A stretch of DNA of 64,000 bases from Anaspis maculata (lineage: Eukaryota > Arthropoda > Insecta > Coleoptera > Scraptiidae). The notes under the pieces were generated by a model. It was not told where the DNA came from. It saw nothing but the letters and a program-made list of their open reading frames with translations, and did not search any database. Each line of letters opens with the position of its first letter. The stretch's first letter is position 1. The position numbers and the translations under genes are program-made. Shown in pieces: positions 37,106 through 47,305 of this stretch. The stretch spans positions 9,703,420 through 9,767,419 of the forward strand of contig OX421965.1 in the NCBI GenBank assembly GCA_949128115.1, written 5' to 3'.

Positions 37106-37439
37106 CAGGCTGCCGCTGTTCACGCTAAGATTGACCCCCACTAGTCGGCTCATCTCTGAACCAATTTCAAAAATAAAAACTGATTCTTGAAGGATTTTTG
37201 CTGAATTTTCCAAATTTGTCCATGAAAATTTTCTAGATCCATAACATTTAGGGTGTCGCAAACAATTAGCTTGCTCTATCACATTTACATGTATCTAAAT
37301 GATGCAGACTTTTGTCCTCAATACGAATATATACAGGGTGGCCCAACGAAAACAGAACAGAGGGGTTTTCAGGCATTTTACCTCATTTTTTTGAAAAAAG
37401 CTTAGACAGGTCGATTTTTATATCGAGGGGGACATCTGA

Positions 37440-37756
37440 AACATACATTGGCAAATTTATATCTCCAGCCCCCTCACCCCTACTGACTTCAACTTCAGAA
37501 TTTCAAATGACACCATCTACTTTGCGATACATCAAATCAAATAGAATCAAATTCTCTTTGAAAGAAAAAATTTCAAAATTTTCAACCCCACCCTCCATCT
37601 TTCTAAAGTTCTCTGACTGTCCCGTTTTATATTCTCGACCCCTCAATTCTCTTCAATTCGATCAGCGTCATCCTAAAAATAGCATCTGAGGAAAAAAGTT
37701 CCGGTGGAGAAACCAAATTCACCCCTTTCCTTCCCCCCCCCCCCCAACTTCTAAAT
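37440..37756 (+). repeat. Dispersed satellite-S-like sequence
   Basis: CTTTGCGATACATCAAATC, AAATTCTCTTTGAAAG and C-rich blocks match satellite S of 15.8-19.5 kb. The copy resumes after the LINE (41826-41880), so the LINE landed in it. Confidence 0.6.
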
Positions 37757-37867
37757 TTAACAGATTTTTAACAGAAATTTAACAGATAACAGATTTCTCA
37801 GATATTCGATGAGCAGCCGCGCAGAGTAGACGTGTGTTGAGGCGGTCCCGATATATTTATAATAACA

Positions 37868-38532
37868 ATGGCAGACAGACAGCAGCGATCTCAGCGTAAT
37901 AAAAATCGTTCTGAAAGTAATGAAGAGCTACAGAAGGTTGTCGAAGAGGCTCTTCTCTCCGACGGATTTATGGCCAAATTAACTGAAGAACTTTCTAAGA
38001 AAATATTTTCTAAAATGGAAGCCAGAATGTCGAAGATAGAGGAAACAATCTGCAAATACGATAAACAGCTTCAAGAGATTGAGAAAACTACTGAATGTCT
38101 GCAACAAAGGCTGAAAAATAATAATCTGCGCCTCTACAACATCGAGGAAGTAAAGAATGAGGACCTATACCAGGTTGTTCAAGACTTGTGCCAAACCAAA
38201 CTTTCCGTTGAAATGGCAGCTGGGGACATTGACCACTGCTTTCGTTTGCAAAAAGGACCAAAGTCTGCTGTTCCTGGACCAATTATTGTAAGGCTCTGTC
38301 GTCATCAAAAGAAACAAGAAATTTTCAAAAACAAGAAGCACCTGAAAGGAACTCGATTACTCGAATAGTCATCAGAGAAGACCTTACTCCCACAAGACTC
38401 GAGACATTAAAGGCGGCTTCTGAAAAGTTTGGACAAAATAATGTGTGGACTAGAGACGGCATCATTACATGTAAAATTGATAATAAGTTCGTTAAATTTT
38501 ATTCAAAGTCTGAAATATTTAATTTTAGTTAG
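37868..38532 (+). pseudogene. LINE ORF1 protein (L1-ORF1p-like), one frameshift
   Basis: Encodes a nucleic-acid-binding chaperone-like protein. The main frame (37868-38368, 166 codons) starts at an ATG shortly after the 5' leader. It has a basic Arg/Lys/Ser-rich N-terminus, a coiled-coil-prone region at residues about 40-100, then an RRM-like part (from NNLRLYNIEEV to the IIVRL strand). It stops at TAG 38366-38368. The expected C-terminal domain continues without stops in the frame one base back, from about 38350 (clearly by IREDLTPTRL) to TAG 38530-38532. A single-base deletion or programmed -1 shift near 38345-38362 would account for this. No zinc knuckle is seen. The protein would package LINE RNA with ORF2. 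Confidence 0.8.
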
Positions 38533-38712
38533 GGATTTGCCTCTTATCACTTAAGCTCTTTTTATTTTATTTTGCCTTTGGGCAAGAAACATAACACTAT
38601 TTCTTCTAGAAGTTCTTCTGCTTTCATTTATTATTGTTTATAAAGTTATCTTTTTTGAATTAATCTATTTGTTGCGGATACATCTTTGATTTACAAATTG
38701 CCATTAGATTGA

Positions 38713-41499
38713 ATGCCTGGAGAGACCATAAGGGTTGCCGGTCTTAATGTGCGATCATTGGTGAATAATTTTGATGATTTTAGGTGTGTTGCAGAGGAGT
38801 ACCGATTTGATGTGTTTGGGATCACCGAAACGTGGCTGGCGGGGGTCTCTTCCGAGACCGTCGCGGTTGATGGATACAGTTTGGTTCGAAAAGATAGAGT
38901 TGGCAGAGGAGGTGGAGTTGCTGTATATATAAATGACTTGCTCTCTTTTAGAGTTTTGAGTGGTGTCAAAAGCTCATTGGAACAGCTTTGTCTGAAAATC
39001 ACACATAAAGGTGATGTTATGGTGTTTTGCGTTGTATATCGTCCGCCAAGTTTCAATTTCAATGATTTCCTGAATGAACTTGAAAATCTGGTCATTGCTT
39101 GCCTTCCATATGGTGATAAAATAATAATCGTGGGTGATATGAACGTTAATTTACTTGATTGTAACAATTCTAATACGAAGTCATATATCAAATTACTTGA
39201 TTCTTTGAATTTAAAGCAACTAATATCAGAGCCCACTAGAATAAATGAGAATACTGCAACTTTGATAGATCATATAATCACATCAAGTCCTGAAGTTGTT
39301 AGTGATGTTAGTGTTATGAGTGTTGATGTTTCTGATCATGAGTTGATATGTTGTAATGTAACTTCTTTTGGCAAACCAGATTATCCTTGCTTTCGTGAGT
39401 GTCGTGATTTCAGAGATTTCAATGTTGAAATGTTTCAGGAGGAACTAATTTCATTGCCGTTGGATTCATTGCTATATCTAAATAATATTGACAGAAAAAT
39501 TGAATTATTGAATCGCTCAATAGTTGAATTGTACAATAAGCATGTTCCTACCAGAGTTGTCAGGGTGTCAAAACCTAGATCACCTTGGCTGACTGAGAAT
39601 ATTAAATTATTAATTCGTTTGAAAAATGCCGCAAAGTCCAAATTTAAGAAGAGTCAAAGTGTGAGAGATTTGAATTATTACAAGTATCTTCGTAATTTCG
39701 TAACATTGTCAATTCGTAAAGAAAAAGAAGCATACTGTAAACATATGTTGAGTGTAAATAACCCTAGAGCATTATGGAAAAACTTGAAACAACTTAATAT
39801 AAACAATAGAGAAAAAAATAAAATACCTAAGGAATTGTCTGATGTTGATAAAATTAATGAATACTTTAGGGATTGTGTACCTGACTGTAACACTCCATTG
39901 GGGGAAATTATTAGATACTATCAGACTATAAAAAATGAAAACATAACTAAGTTCTCTTTCAAGCTAATTGATGAAGAAATTGTACTAAAATTTTTAAATG
40001 AAATACAAAGTGATGCTGTTGGCTGTGATGGCATTGGTATCCGCTTGATAAAATATTGTTGTCCCTACATTCTAAAATACCTGGTGCATATATTCAACAG
40101 CTGTATACTTGATGAACATTTTCCTTCAGTCTGGAAACAAGCGTTTATTACACCGGTACCAAAAGTAAGAAATCCAACGGAGTTCAAACATTTGCGTCCA
40201 ATAAGTATTTTGCCAGTATTTGGAAAACTGTTCGAAAAAATTCTAGCTGCTCAAATGCGGGAATTTTTATGTTCTAGTAATATACTTCCAGAAAAACAAT
40301 CGGGTTTCAGATCAGGCCACAGCTGTACGACTGCAATGTTTGATGTTACTGATGATATATTAAGGGCGACAGATAAGGGCATGGTAACTTTGTTGGTGCT
40401 ATTGGACTTCACAAAGGCGTTTGATACAGTAAATCATGAAGTGCTAGCGGCTATATTGGGCTTCGTCGGATTTTCGGCCGAGGCATGCAAACTGTTGAGT
40501 AATTATCTTCATCATCGAACACAGCGAGTAAAATTTGAGGGGATTGTTTCACAGGCAGTTGAGATTACAAAGGGTGTACCTCAAGGTTCTATATTAGGAC
40601 CCTTACTTTTTTTAATTTACATTTGTCACCTTAATCACTTCATTAAACATTGTTCGGTACACGCATACGCTGATGATACTCAGTTATATTACAGTTTTTA
40701 CCCACAAAACCTCGATGAGGCAATAATTAAAATTAATTCTGACTTGGCATCATTTTCAGAGATAACCAGAAAACATTGTCTGCGGCTGAATCCGGCGAAG
40801 TCGATGTTACTCATGTTCGGTGCAAGAGCAGCACGCCAAAAACTGTGTGGTGAAGTCAAAATTGAATTGAATGATATAGAAATTCCATTGGTATCAGAGG
40901 CTAAGAGTCTGGGCCTGACACTCGACAACAGTTTTCGTTACCAGCAACATGTTCTCCAATGTATTGGGAAGGCTTACATGTCATTGAAACAATTGTATCC
41001 CCACAAAGATTATCTATCAATCAAAATAAAGCTAAGACTATGCGAGGCTCTCGTTCTATCACACTTTGACTTTTGCGCTCCGGTGTATTCGTTGGGACTT
41101 GATGTTGAGACTCTGAATAGGATACAGAAGGTTCAAAATGGTTGCTTGAGATTTGTTTACGGAATTAGTAAGTTCTCACATATTTCCCATAAACTTAGGG
41201 ATGCTAATTGGTTGAACATGAAAAGTCGTTTTGAGTTGTTACGATCTTGTCTCTACCATAAGGTTGTCAGCACCATGAAGCCTGCTTATTTGTACAATAA
41301 AATTGAATTCAGGACAGATGTACATAATGTAAATATACGCAAGAAGTCTTTAATAACTCCACCTCTTCACAAGACATCGGTCTTTGAAAGATCATTTTCG
41401 TACGACATCTCCAAAACCTACAATGATGTTCCTGAAGAGCTGAAATCATGTTCGGTAGCGGGTTTCGGAAGGGGTCTCCGTCGGCTTATGATGAGTTAA
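38713..41499 (+). CDS. LINE ORF2: endonuclease-reverse transcriptase (928 aa)
   Basis: Nicks target DNA and copies the LINE RNA at the nick. An N-terminal EEP endonuclease occupies roughly residues 5-215, with Asn12 (GLNVRSL), Glu39 (ITETW), YRPP at 109-112, GDMN at 141-144, LIDH at 184-187 and SDH at 207-209; the catalytic set appears complete. The reverse transcriptase spans about 445-710: LRPISIL, SGFRSGHSC, motif A LDFTKAFDTVNH with Asp565, GVPQGSILGPLLF and YADD at 652-655. The C-terminal region has the SLFERSF-type tail (here SVFERSFSYDI) common in Jockey/CR1-like proteins. No RNase H or CCHC motif is seen. Length fits the family. The frame is uninterrupted, so the enzyme may be functional. 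Confidence 0.93.
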   Translation: MPGETIRVAGLNVRSLVNNFDDFRCVAEEYRFDVFGITETWLAGVSSETVAVDGYSLVRKDRVGRGGGVAVYINDLLSFRVLSGVKSSLEQLCLKITHKGDVMVFCVVYRPPSFNFNDFLNELENLVIACLPYGDKIIIVGDMNVNLLDCNNSNTKSYIKLLDSLNLKQLISEPTRINENTATLIDHIITSSPEVVSDVSVMSVDVSDHELICCNVTSFGKPDYPCFRECRDFRDFNVEMFQEELISLPLDSLLYLNNIDRKIELLNRSIVELYNKHVPTRVVRVSKPRSPWLTENIKLLIRLKNAAKSKFKKSQSVRDLNYYKYLRNFVTLSIRKEKEAYCKHMLSVNNPRALWKNLKQLNINNREKNKIPKELSDVDKINEYFRDCVPDCNTPLGEIIRYYQTIKNENITKFSFKLIDEEIVLKFLNEIQSDAVGCDGIGIRLIKYCCPYILKYLVHIFNSCILDEHFPSVWKQAFITPVPKVRNPTEFKHLRPISILPVFGKLFEKILAAQMREFLCSSNILPEKQSGFRSGHSCTTAMFDVTDDILRATDKGMVTLLVLLDFTKAFDTVNHEVLAAILGFVGFSAEACKLLSNYLHHRTQRVKFEGIVSQAVEITKGVPQGSILGPLLFLIYICHLNHFIKHCSVHAYADDTQLYYSFYPQNLDEAIIKINSDLASFSEITRKHCLRLNPAKSMLLMFGARAARQKLCGEVKIELNDIEIPLVSEAKSLGLTLDNSFRYQQHVLQCIGKAYMSLKQLYPHKDYLSIKIKLRLCEALVLSHFDFCAPVYSLGLDVETLNRIQKVQNGCLRFVYGISKFSHISHKLRDANWLNMKSRFELLRSCLYHKVVSTMKPAYLYNKIEFRTDVHNVNIRKKSLITPPLHKTSVFERSFSYDISKTYNDVPEELKSCSVAGFGRGLRRLMMS

Positions 41500-41786
41500 A
41501 TTGGTGTTTGGTCTCCTATTCTGATGTACCTGATTATTTTGTTTTATACACCAATGATATTTATATGTAGTTTAATTCTTGAAAGGCGTTTGCGACATTA
41601 TTTATTTATTGTTCAATTCTTAAAAGGCGTTTGCGAGTTAATTTTGTTTATTTGCATTTAGGGTTAAGTGGTAGAGCAGGGGGTGTGATTGTGCACCCAT
41701 CTGAACTTCGCCCTTGATTTTTCATTGTTTATTTGGCTTTAATTTTTATTTATCATACTGTAATACTGGAAAATCAATAAAGACAG

Positions 41787-41822
<36 letters not shown>

Positions 41823-41825
41823 AGA

Positions 41826-41885
41826 CACCACCTATTTTGTGATACATCGAATGGAATGGAATTGATTTCCCTTTCTGAAAACAAT
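41826..41885 (+). repeat. Satellite-S-like sequence, right of LINE
   Basis: CACCACCTATTTTGTGATACATC continues the sequence interrupted at 37757, confirming the LINE's insertion point. Confidence 0.55.
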
Positions 41886-42092
41886 TTTTTTCAATTTTCC
41901 TACGACCACCCACGAAAACGTTATTTTCTGTACGGTTCTGCAACATCCTGTAAATTGATGGTTTACAAATTTTGGTATTGGCAAATGCAAAGAATTTAGC
42001 AAAACTCCTTCAAGAATCAGTTTTCTTTTTTGAAATTGTCCTAGGTACAAGGCAGCTAAAGGGGAGGTCAATCTTAATGTGAACACCCTGTA

Positions 42093-43046
42093 CATATATT
42101 TAAGTCGAATCTCGCAATATTCACATTACGGAAGTTGAGTTGAAGACCATAATTTTCAAGATATTTTTTCAAAGTTAATTTCCAAGTACTTTTCCTATGA
42201 CAATCTTCATTCTACCTGTGAAAATTTTCATCCTGATTACAAATACGTATTATCCCATGAGTTTAATTCTGAAAAGAAGGGTTCCGTTTAATGTTCCTCC
42301 ATTTTCACTTCTCATCATTGCATTTATTGCAAATTGATTGTTGTTGTTGCTTTGAGAGGTACCTGAGTGCATAGTGGATAGATTGAAATGTGGCTACTAT
42401 TTTCACAGAAAAACTGAGATGAAAACTGGAAGCCTTGAAACTTCAAGGTAGAAACTTCTCCGTAGAAGACTATAGCAACACTATGTGTCTATTTGATACT
42501 TATTGTAGATATGCACAATCTATTATTGCATCAAAAGCTTCCATCGATCACGTGCGATTTTGCTTCTTTTCCATTCACAAGTAATTCAATTAGTGGGTAG
42601 GTACCTAACATTCAAATTAGCACTGGTTAGTTTGGAAAACAGAAACCGACTGGAAAAACAAATTTATTTATGTACCTCTGAAATTTACACAGTAAAAGTT
42701 GGTGTGCATAACATCGTCATCAATAAGCGAAGCCAGCATACCTTCACCCAAACTATCTGGTCCATTCCGTATTCGCTTTTGGAGAAAAAGAGAAATTATT
42801 CTAATTCGTCTATACAGAATATTAATTTGACAGTGACGGCAGGTGGCCGGTCCATCAAGATAGAAACTTGTAATAATTGAAAATGAAATCATAACTAGTT
42901 TATTGTTGTTATTCATGTTATTATTCGAGCAAGAATTGAACATCTATTCGAAGATAATTATAAAGTTTCGTAATATTTCTTGAAAGACAATATGACAAAA
43001 CATATTCTTGTAACTATTGTAACTATAGGTAAGTACCTAATAATTA
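42093..43046. other. AT-rich DNA, nothing recognised
   Basis: Short frames only (longest 106 codons at 42560-42880, no domain). No terminal repeats seen. Confidence 0.4.
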
Positions 43047-43054
43047 CACCTAGT

Positions 43055-43509
43055 CAGTGGCGTACCTAGCGTATTTGGCACCCGGGGTGGACTATTCTGT
43101 GAACCCCCCCCCTCCAATCCAACCCTACCTTCCTGGAGAATGAGCTGCAGACTGTAGTGACACCCTCCAGTGCCGAATTGGGCAATATTGCGTCCTGGGA
43201 CCCCTGGGATCAAAAAATCGCGCCGTCGCGTCCCCCCAGCTAATTGACGACATGATTTTTTTAGACGCAGTAAAACGACTTCCTGACATAGCGGAAAACA
43301 CCACATAGTGACTGATCTAAGAATAAAAGCGTCGCAGGCGGAATTACTTCTGGAAAACGGGGCTTCACCAGCTTGTTTTGTGCCCCAAAGTTCCTTACAC
43401 CTCAAACCCGTAGATGCCTCTTCCACCTCGAATGATCCGACACTGACACCCCCTTACTGTTGGTACCCGGTGCGGGCCGCACCCCCCGCCCCCGCTTGGT
43501 ACGCCACTG
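43055..43509. mobile_element. hAT-type MITE (455 bp) with perfect 8-bp duplication
   Basis: The left end CAGTGGCGTACCTAGCG is mirrored at the right by CGCTTGGTACGCCACTG. The flanking octamer CACCTAGT is identical on both sides (43047-43054, 43510-43517), the hallmark of a hAT insertion. The perfect duplication suggests a younger insertion than 1642-2697, which has related CAGTGGCG ends. The interior is GC-rich and non-coding. Confidence 0.85.
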
Positions 43510-43517
43510 CACCTAGT

Positions 43518-44040
43518 ATTTATTTTACACTCATAGGAAGCGCTTCGAGCCATGAGTAACTGCCTAAGTATGCAGTGAAGTAAAATCAATATGTTGAGGA
43601 TGCATATCACAGCACTGCATTTCAAACAGCTAGTGGCATTGTTACGGTGGAAGTACCGCGTGTGGTTTACCTATAGGGAGGAATATTGTTCTACGCCGGA
43701 TCTTCAGCTGCCCCGAAGGGCTGATTTTGGAGCGTTTTAGTTGAACACGGGAATAGAGATTTCGTACGTGGTATTCTCCATAACAAGGCGTCTGAATATA
43801 ATCGAGTTGATTACCTGTAGAGCAGCAGGTTCCTGAATTTCCCATCGGACGCTTTGTATAATTATGACGCTAGGGACATTTCAATGCGGCAATGTTGGTA
43901 GACCTACCCTATATAATAGTACCTACCTATGCATAAAGTCGGAGTTGATTGAGGGCTTGGGAGTTTGGGAAATGGAAGTTTTGTAGTTTTGGACAGCTTT
44001 TTAGTAAGCATCTTGTGTCGAACATGATTTTTACTGTGTT
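43518..44040. other. Intergenic-like DNA
   Basis: No gene or repeat identified. Confidence 0.4.
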
Positions 44041-44415
44041 GTCAAAATTTGAGTTGTATTGTACTGAGTCGCCTTGCGCAAATTGTCTCTGAATCGTCAT
44101 AACTGATTTTCATCCTGAGCCGCCTTTGTCGTATAATGATCAAGCTCTTGCACTGAGTCGTCAACTCGTCACAACTGAGCTTTACACCAGTCGTCTTTCA
44201 CGATTGTCTCGCTGAGATAATTGAGTTTTGCACTGAATCACTTTTGGCAATAATCTCTGGATCATCATAATTTAGTCTGGTACTGAGCCGCGTTCAGCGA
44301 CTATTTTTTTCTTCAATAGATCGAGCTCTTGTACTAGGTTGCTTTAGGCGATTTTCGGATTTTCTCTTGGTCATATTGATCTGAAGTCGTCATAATTGAA
44401 TTTTGTAGATATTGA
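44041..44415 (+). repeat. Degenerate ~75-80-bp tandem repeat
   Basis: Words such as TTGCACTGAGTCG, GTCTCTGAATCGTCATAA and GAGCTCTTG-ACT recur about every 75-85 bp through roughly five diverged copies. Confidence 0.5.
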
Positions 44416-44929
44416 GTCTGTATATAGCCCTGGTCTTGCAGAATTAGATTAGATATCGATTCGAATTTTATTGCAGACTTGAATGAAGTTTAAAAAGGCG
44501 GATCAGGTTCATTTGTACAGGGTCTTTTTTTAGCAATGTCACTATTCCGGAAGCTTCTGGTAAACAAAAAAAGCAACTTTTTGACAAGGGTATAGCAGCA
44601 TCTTGTAGTTTTCAGTTTCAAGTTTTGTTTGACACTACAATAACCATGACTGGCAGTCATCAACTTCGTGTAGGTACACGGTGTCAAGAGCCTTAAAGTT
44701 GCCAATTTTTTGTTTTTTCATTTTGAAATTCAAAACTCTCCTCCATTTCTGTACCAATCCACTTGAAACATGTAACAAATTGAAACCTAGAATTTGAATT
44801 TTGATACGGTGAAAGTTGTTTTCGTGCAACTTTAGGGTGATGGCCGCCCAAAAAAGTCTTTAATGTTATATTGTAATTGATTGTATATTGTGTGAATTTT
44901 AATACTTGTTGCAACTTTAATCTGCATTT

Positions 44930-45003
44930 TTTGTGTAAATACATTTCCTTTACTGGGTTCGCCTGTTGGAAATAAATCTCTTATTTATTTATTTATTATT
45001 TAT
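44930..45003 (+). repeat. Retroposon 3' tail with (TTATTTA)n
   Basis: CCTGTTGGAAATAAATCTC followed by TTATTTATTTATTTATTATT resembles the end of a LINE or SINE; compare 31640-31692. Confidence 0.4.
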
Positions 45004-45264
45004 TTAATCAGAAATGCAGTGCTCGGTGAGTGTCACAGAATCTCGAAACGTAACTTCAGTGCAGATATTTTTGATTCTCTTTTCAAGATAACGAATGTCC
45101 CTGATTACGTCTGTAAACACCTGGTCTTTGAGAATGCCTACAAAGAAAAAACGAAGCTCTTTTTTAGCGCACTTCTCCAAACGGGAAGGCGCTTTTGTCC
45201 TCGCTTTGTCCGTCCGTCCGTCCGTCACAGCATCTAGTCCTAGACGAAAAGGTTTTTGCGAAAA

Positions 45265-45985
45265 ATTTTTACTCCATTGGGTAGCTCATGACCTTGTATC
45301 CCGAACCAAGAAAAATCTCGACGAAATAATAATAAACAATGACAATAATAACAATTTAGTGTGACGCGGCATCGCCGTTGAATGCTGCATTTCAGAAGCC
45401 GGCCTGATCTCGAAAGTTATCACATGCGAGGAAGTACCCGATCTTATCATTTTACCATAATACATATGCGAAGTTATATTTAGAGGATGATTTGAACTTC
45501 ATTTTAATGAAAATTTCACATCGGTGCGTGGTGCAGGCCAATAGTTATTAATTTTTGAAAATGACTCCGGAACTACGGCTCGGCCGCAAATGATTTATTC
45601 GTTGCTTGCTGGTGCTTGATACCCTTTCCTCCGAACAAAACGAAATTCAATACAGAAAATATTTCAACTCGAATGGGTAGCTCATGGCCTCGGTACGCGA
45701 ATCAAGAAAAATTTTGCCGAAATGATCATGAACAATTACAAAAATAACATTTTGGTGTAGGACGGCTTCGCCGATCAAGTGCTGGCATTCGCGGTAAGAT
45801 GTAGAAAGTTGCGATATGCAGGCAACTACAATTTCTTAATGAAATACATCACTGCATGTACGGCATTATATTTAGAGGACAATTTGAACTTTCTTTTGAC
45901 AAAAACCCCACTTCGATCCGACCGTTGGGTCAATTGTTATCAATTTTTGAAAACGACCGCAAAGCCACGGCTCGGCGCATATTAC
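45265..45985 (+). repeat. Diverged tandem duplication, ~400-bp unit
   Basis: Unit 1 (about 45265-45595) and unit 2 (about 45665-45985) share GGGTAGCTCATG, AGAAAAAT-T-G-CGAAAT, TATATTTAGAGGA, TTTGAAAA-GAC and ACGGCTCGGC at a constant offset of about 397 bp. Confidence 0.65.
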
Positions 45986-46282
45986 ACGACCCTACAAATT
46001 TAAAATCAGACGTGCCGAAATAGTAATTGACCATTTTGAAATAGCCAATACTAGGTACCTAAAGGATAATGGCACTCAAATTACGAAACATGTTCGCTCA
46101 ATAACAAAAAAAAAGTAGGTAGGTATCACTAAAAATCATGTGACAGGCTACCATTTTTTCGGTTTTTCGATAAAAAAGAAATGTTCCAATTCAAAACTGA
46201 ACCCGATATTCGTGTTCAGGAGGTCGAAATTAGTTGGAGAACATTTTTTTATATAAGTAACAGAATGACGCTTATGTGGCCG

Positions 46283-46317
<35 letters not shown>

Positions 46318-46318
46318 C
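46283..46318 (+). repeat. (TCTG)n microsatellite
   Basis: About eight TCTG units followed by TCCG. A similar tetranucleotide follows the second TG tract at 25099-25154. Confidence 0.85.
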
Positions 46319-46599
46319 GAGTCCGTGCAGAAATTAAGACGCTGTACTCCTTCTCGAGAATTGAAACAAGAGTCTTGGAACTTTTCTCCGATTAATAGCT
46401 GATGTCCCCAAGGGTGGCCAATGGGAACTATTTTTGCTATCCATACATCGTTATCATTATTCTCAAAATACAGAGATCTCCTGAGCACTTCGATGAAGTT
46501 GAACTTCTTCTCGGGAACTAAAGCTACAGCCCTTGAAGATTGAACTTTATCCGGTGGATAGCTTAGGTTCTCAAGGACCAAATAGGCAGAATGACTTTC

Positions 46600-46990
46600 A
46601 TAATTCGGTCGCCATCTTGGCTGCCATATTGAAATTTCTTACTAGTGGAACGATTGTCATGAAGCTTGAAACTTACCCTTGTCTAGTACGATCATTCTTA
46701 TTTTCAAGTCAAATTTCATGATTGCCCCACCATCTTGGCCGCCATATTGAAATCTCTTATAAGTGGGAGGATTTTCATGAAACTTGAGAGTTACGCTTGT
46801 CTCGTACGATCATTCCTATTTTCAAGCTGAGTTTCATAATTCTGCTGCCATCTTGGCCACCATATTGAAATCTCTTATTAGTGGAACGATTTTCATGAAA
46901 CTTGGAACTTACCCTTGTCTAGTACAATCATTCTGATTTTCAAGCCAAATTTCATGATTCTGTCGATATTTTGACCGCCATATTGGAATT
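46600..46990 (+). repeat. ~127-bp tandem repeat, about 3.2 copies
   Basis: GCCATCTTGG-CGCCATATTG, TCTTATTAGTGG-ACGATT and CTTGTCTAGTACGATCATTC recur at about 127-bp spacing (CCATATTGAAAT near 46623, 46741 and 46860, then 46978). Copies are about 85-90% alike by eye. Confidence 0.75.
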
Positions 46991-47305
46991 TTTTGCCCAA
47001 GACGGTAGAACCCTATTTACTTAACATCTTGCGTTCACTAATCCTCCAAAAAGGAAGTGCGCCACTGAGCCTCATGCCCATGAGGCGTATTCGCTTGTTG
47101 ATACTGTTTCCTTCTATGGCCAAGCACAACATTTTGTTCTGTCGCACCGTGCAGACTAAGTTGATGGCTGACAACTGTGGTTGTAGTGTCAAACAAAACT
47201 TGAAACTATAAGTTTCAAGATGCTGCCATGCCCTCGTTGATAAGTTCCTCACTTCGCCTGTCAGAAACCATTCAAATGATGACATCCATAAAAAAAACAC
47301 CTGTA

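Larger units (their letters stand above)
37765..41820 (+). mobile_element. Non-LTR retrotransposon, about 4.06 kb, near full length
   Basis: Order: short 5' leader (about 100 bp), ORF1 (frameshifted), 180-bp spacer, intact ORF2, 3' UTR of about 290 bp and a (TTA)n tail (41789-41820). TTAACAGA lies at both edges (37757-37764 and 41818-41825, overlapping the tail), a plausible 8-bp target duplication. The 3' UTR contains two related TTCTT-AAAGGCGTTTGCGA blocks (41577, 41615). Protein features place it in the broad Jockey/CR1/L2 group; I cannot fix the clade. An intact ORF2 suggests recent activity. Confidence 0.9.
37106..42090. mobile_element. TA-flanked MITE split by a LINE insertion
   Basis: The left end CAGGCTGCCGCTGTTCAC and the right end (reverse complement of CAGGGTGTTCACATTAAG) are flanked by TA (37104-37105, 42091-42092). 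Inverted similarity extends about 160 bp through AAACTGATTCTTGAAGGA. Removing the 4.06-kb LINE leaves about 0.93 kb. A second TACAGGGTGGCCC terminus at 37334 shows further nesting. Confidence 0.65.
44518..47303. mobile_element. TA-flanked inverted-repeat element (2786 bp)
   Basis: Ends CAGGGTCTTTTTTTAGCAATG and the reverse complement of CAGGTGTTTTTTTTATGGATG are flanked by TA (44516-44517, 47304-47305). Inverted similarity spans about 190 bp including GCAGCATCTTG and CAAGTTTTGTTTGACACTAC. The interior holds a retroposon-like tail, a 400-bp duplication and a 127-bp tandem repeat. No transposase frame is seen, so it is probably non-autonomous and has collected other repeats. Confidence 0.7.
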
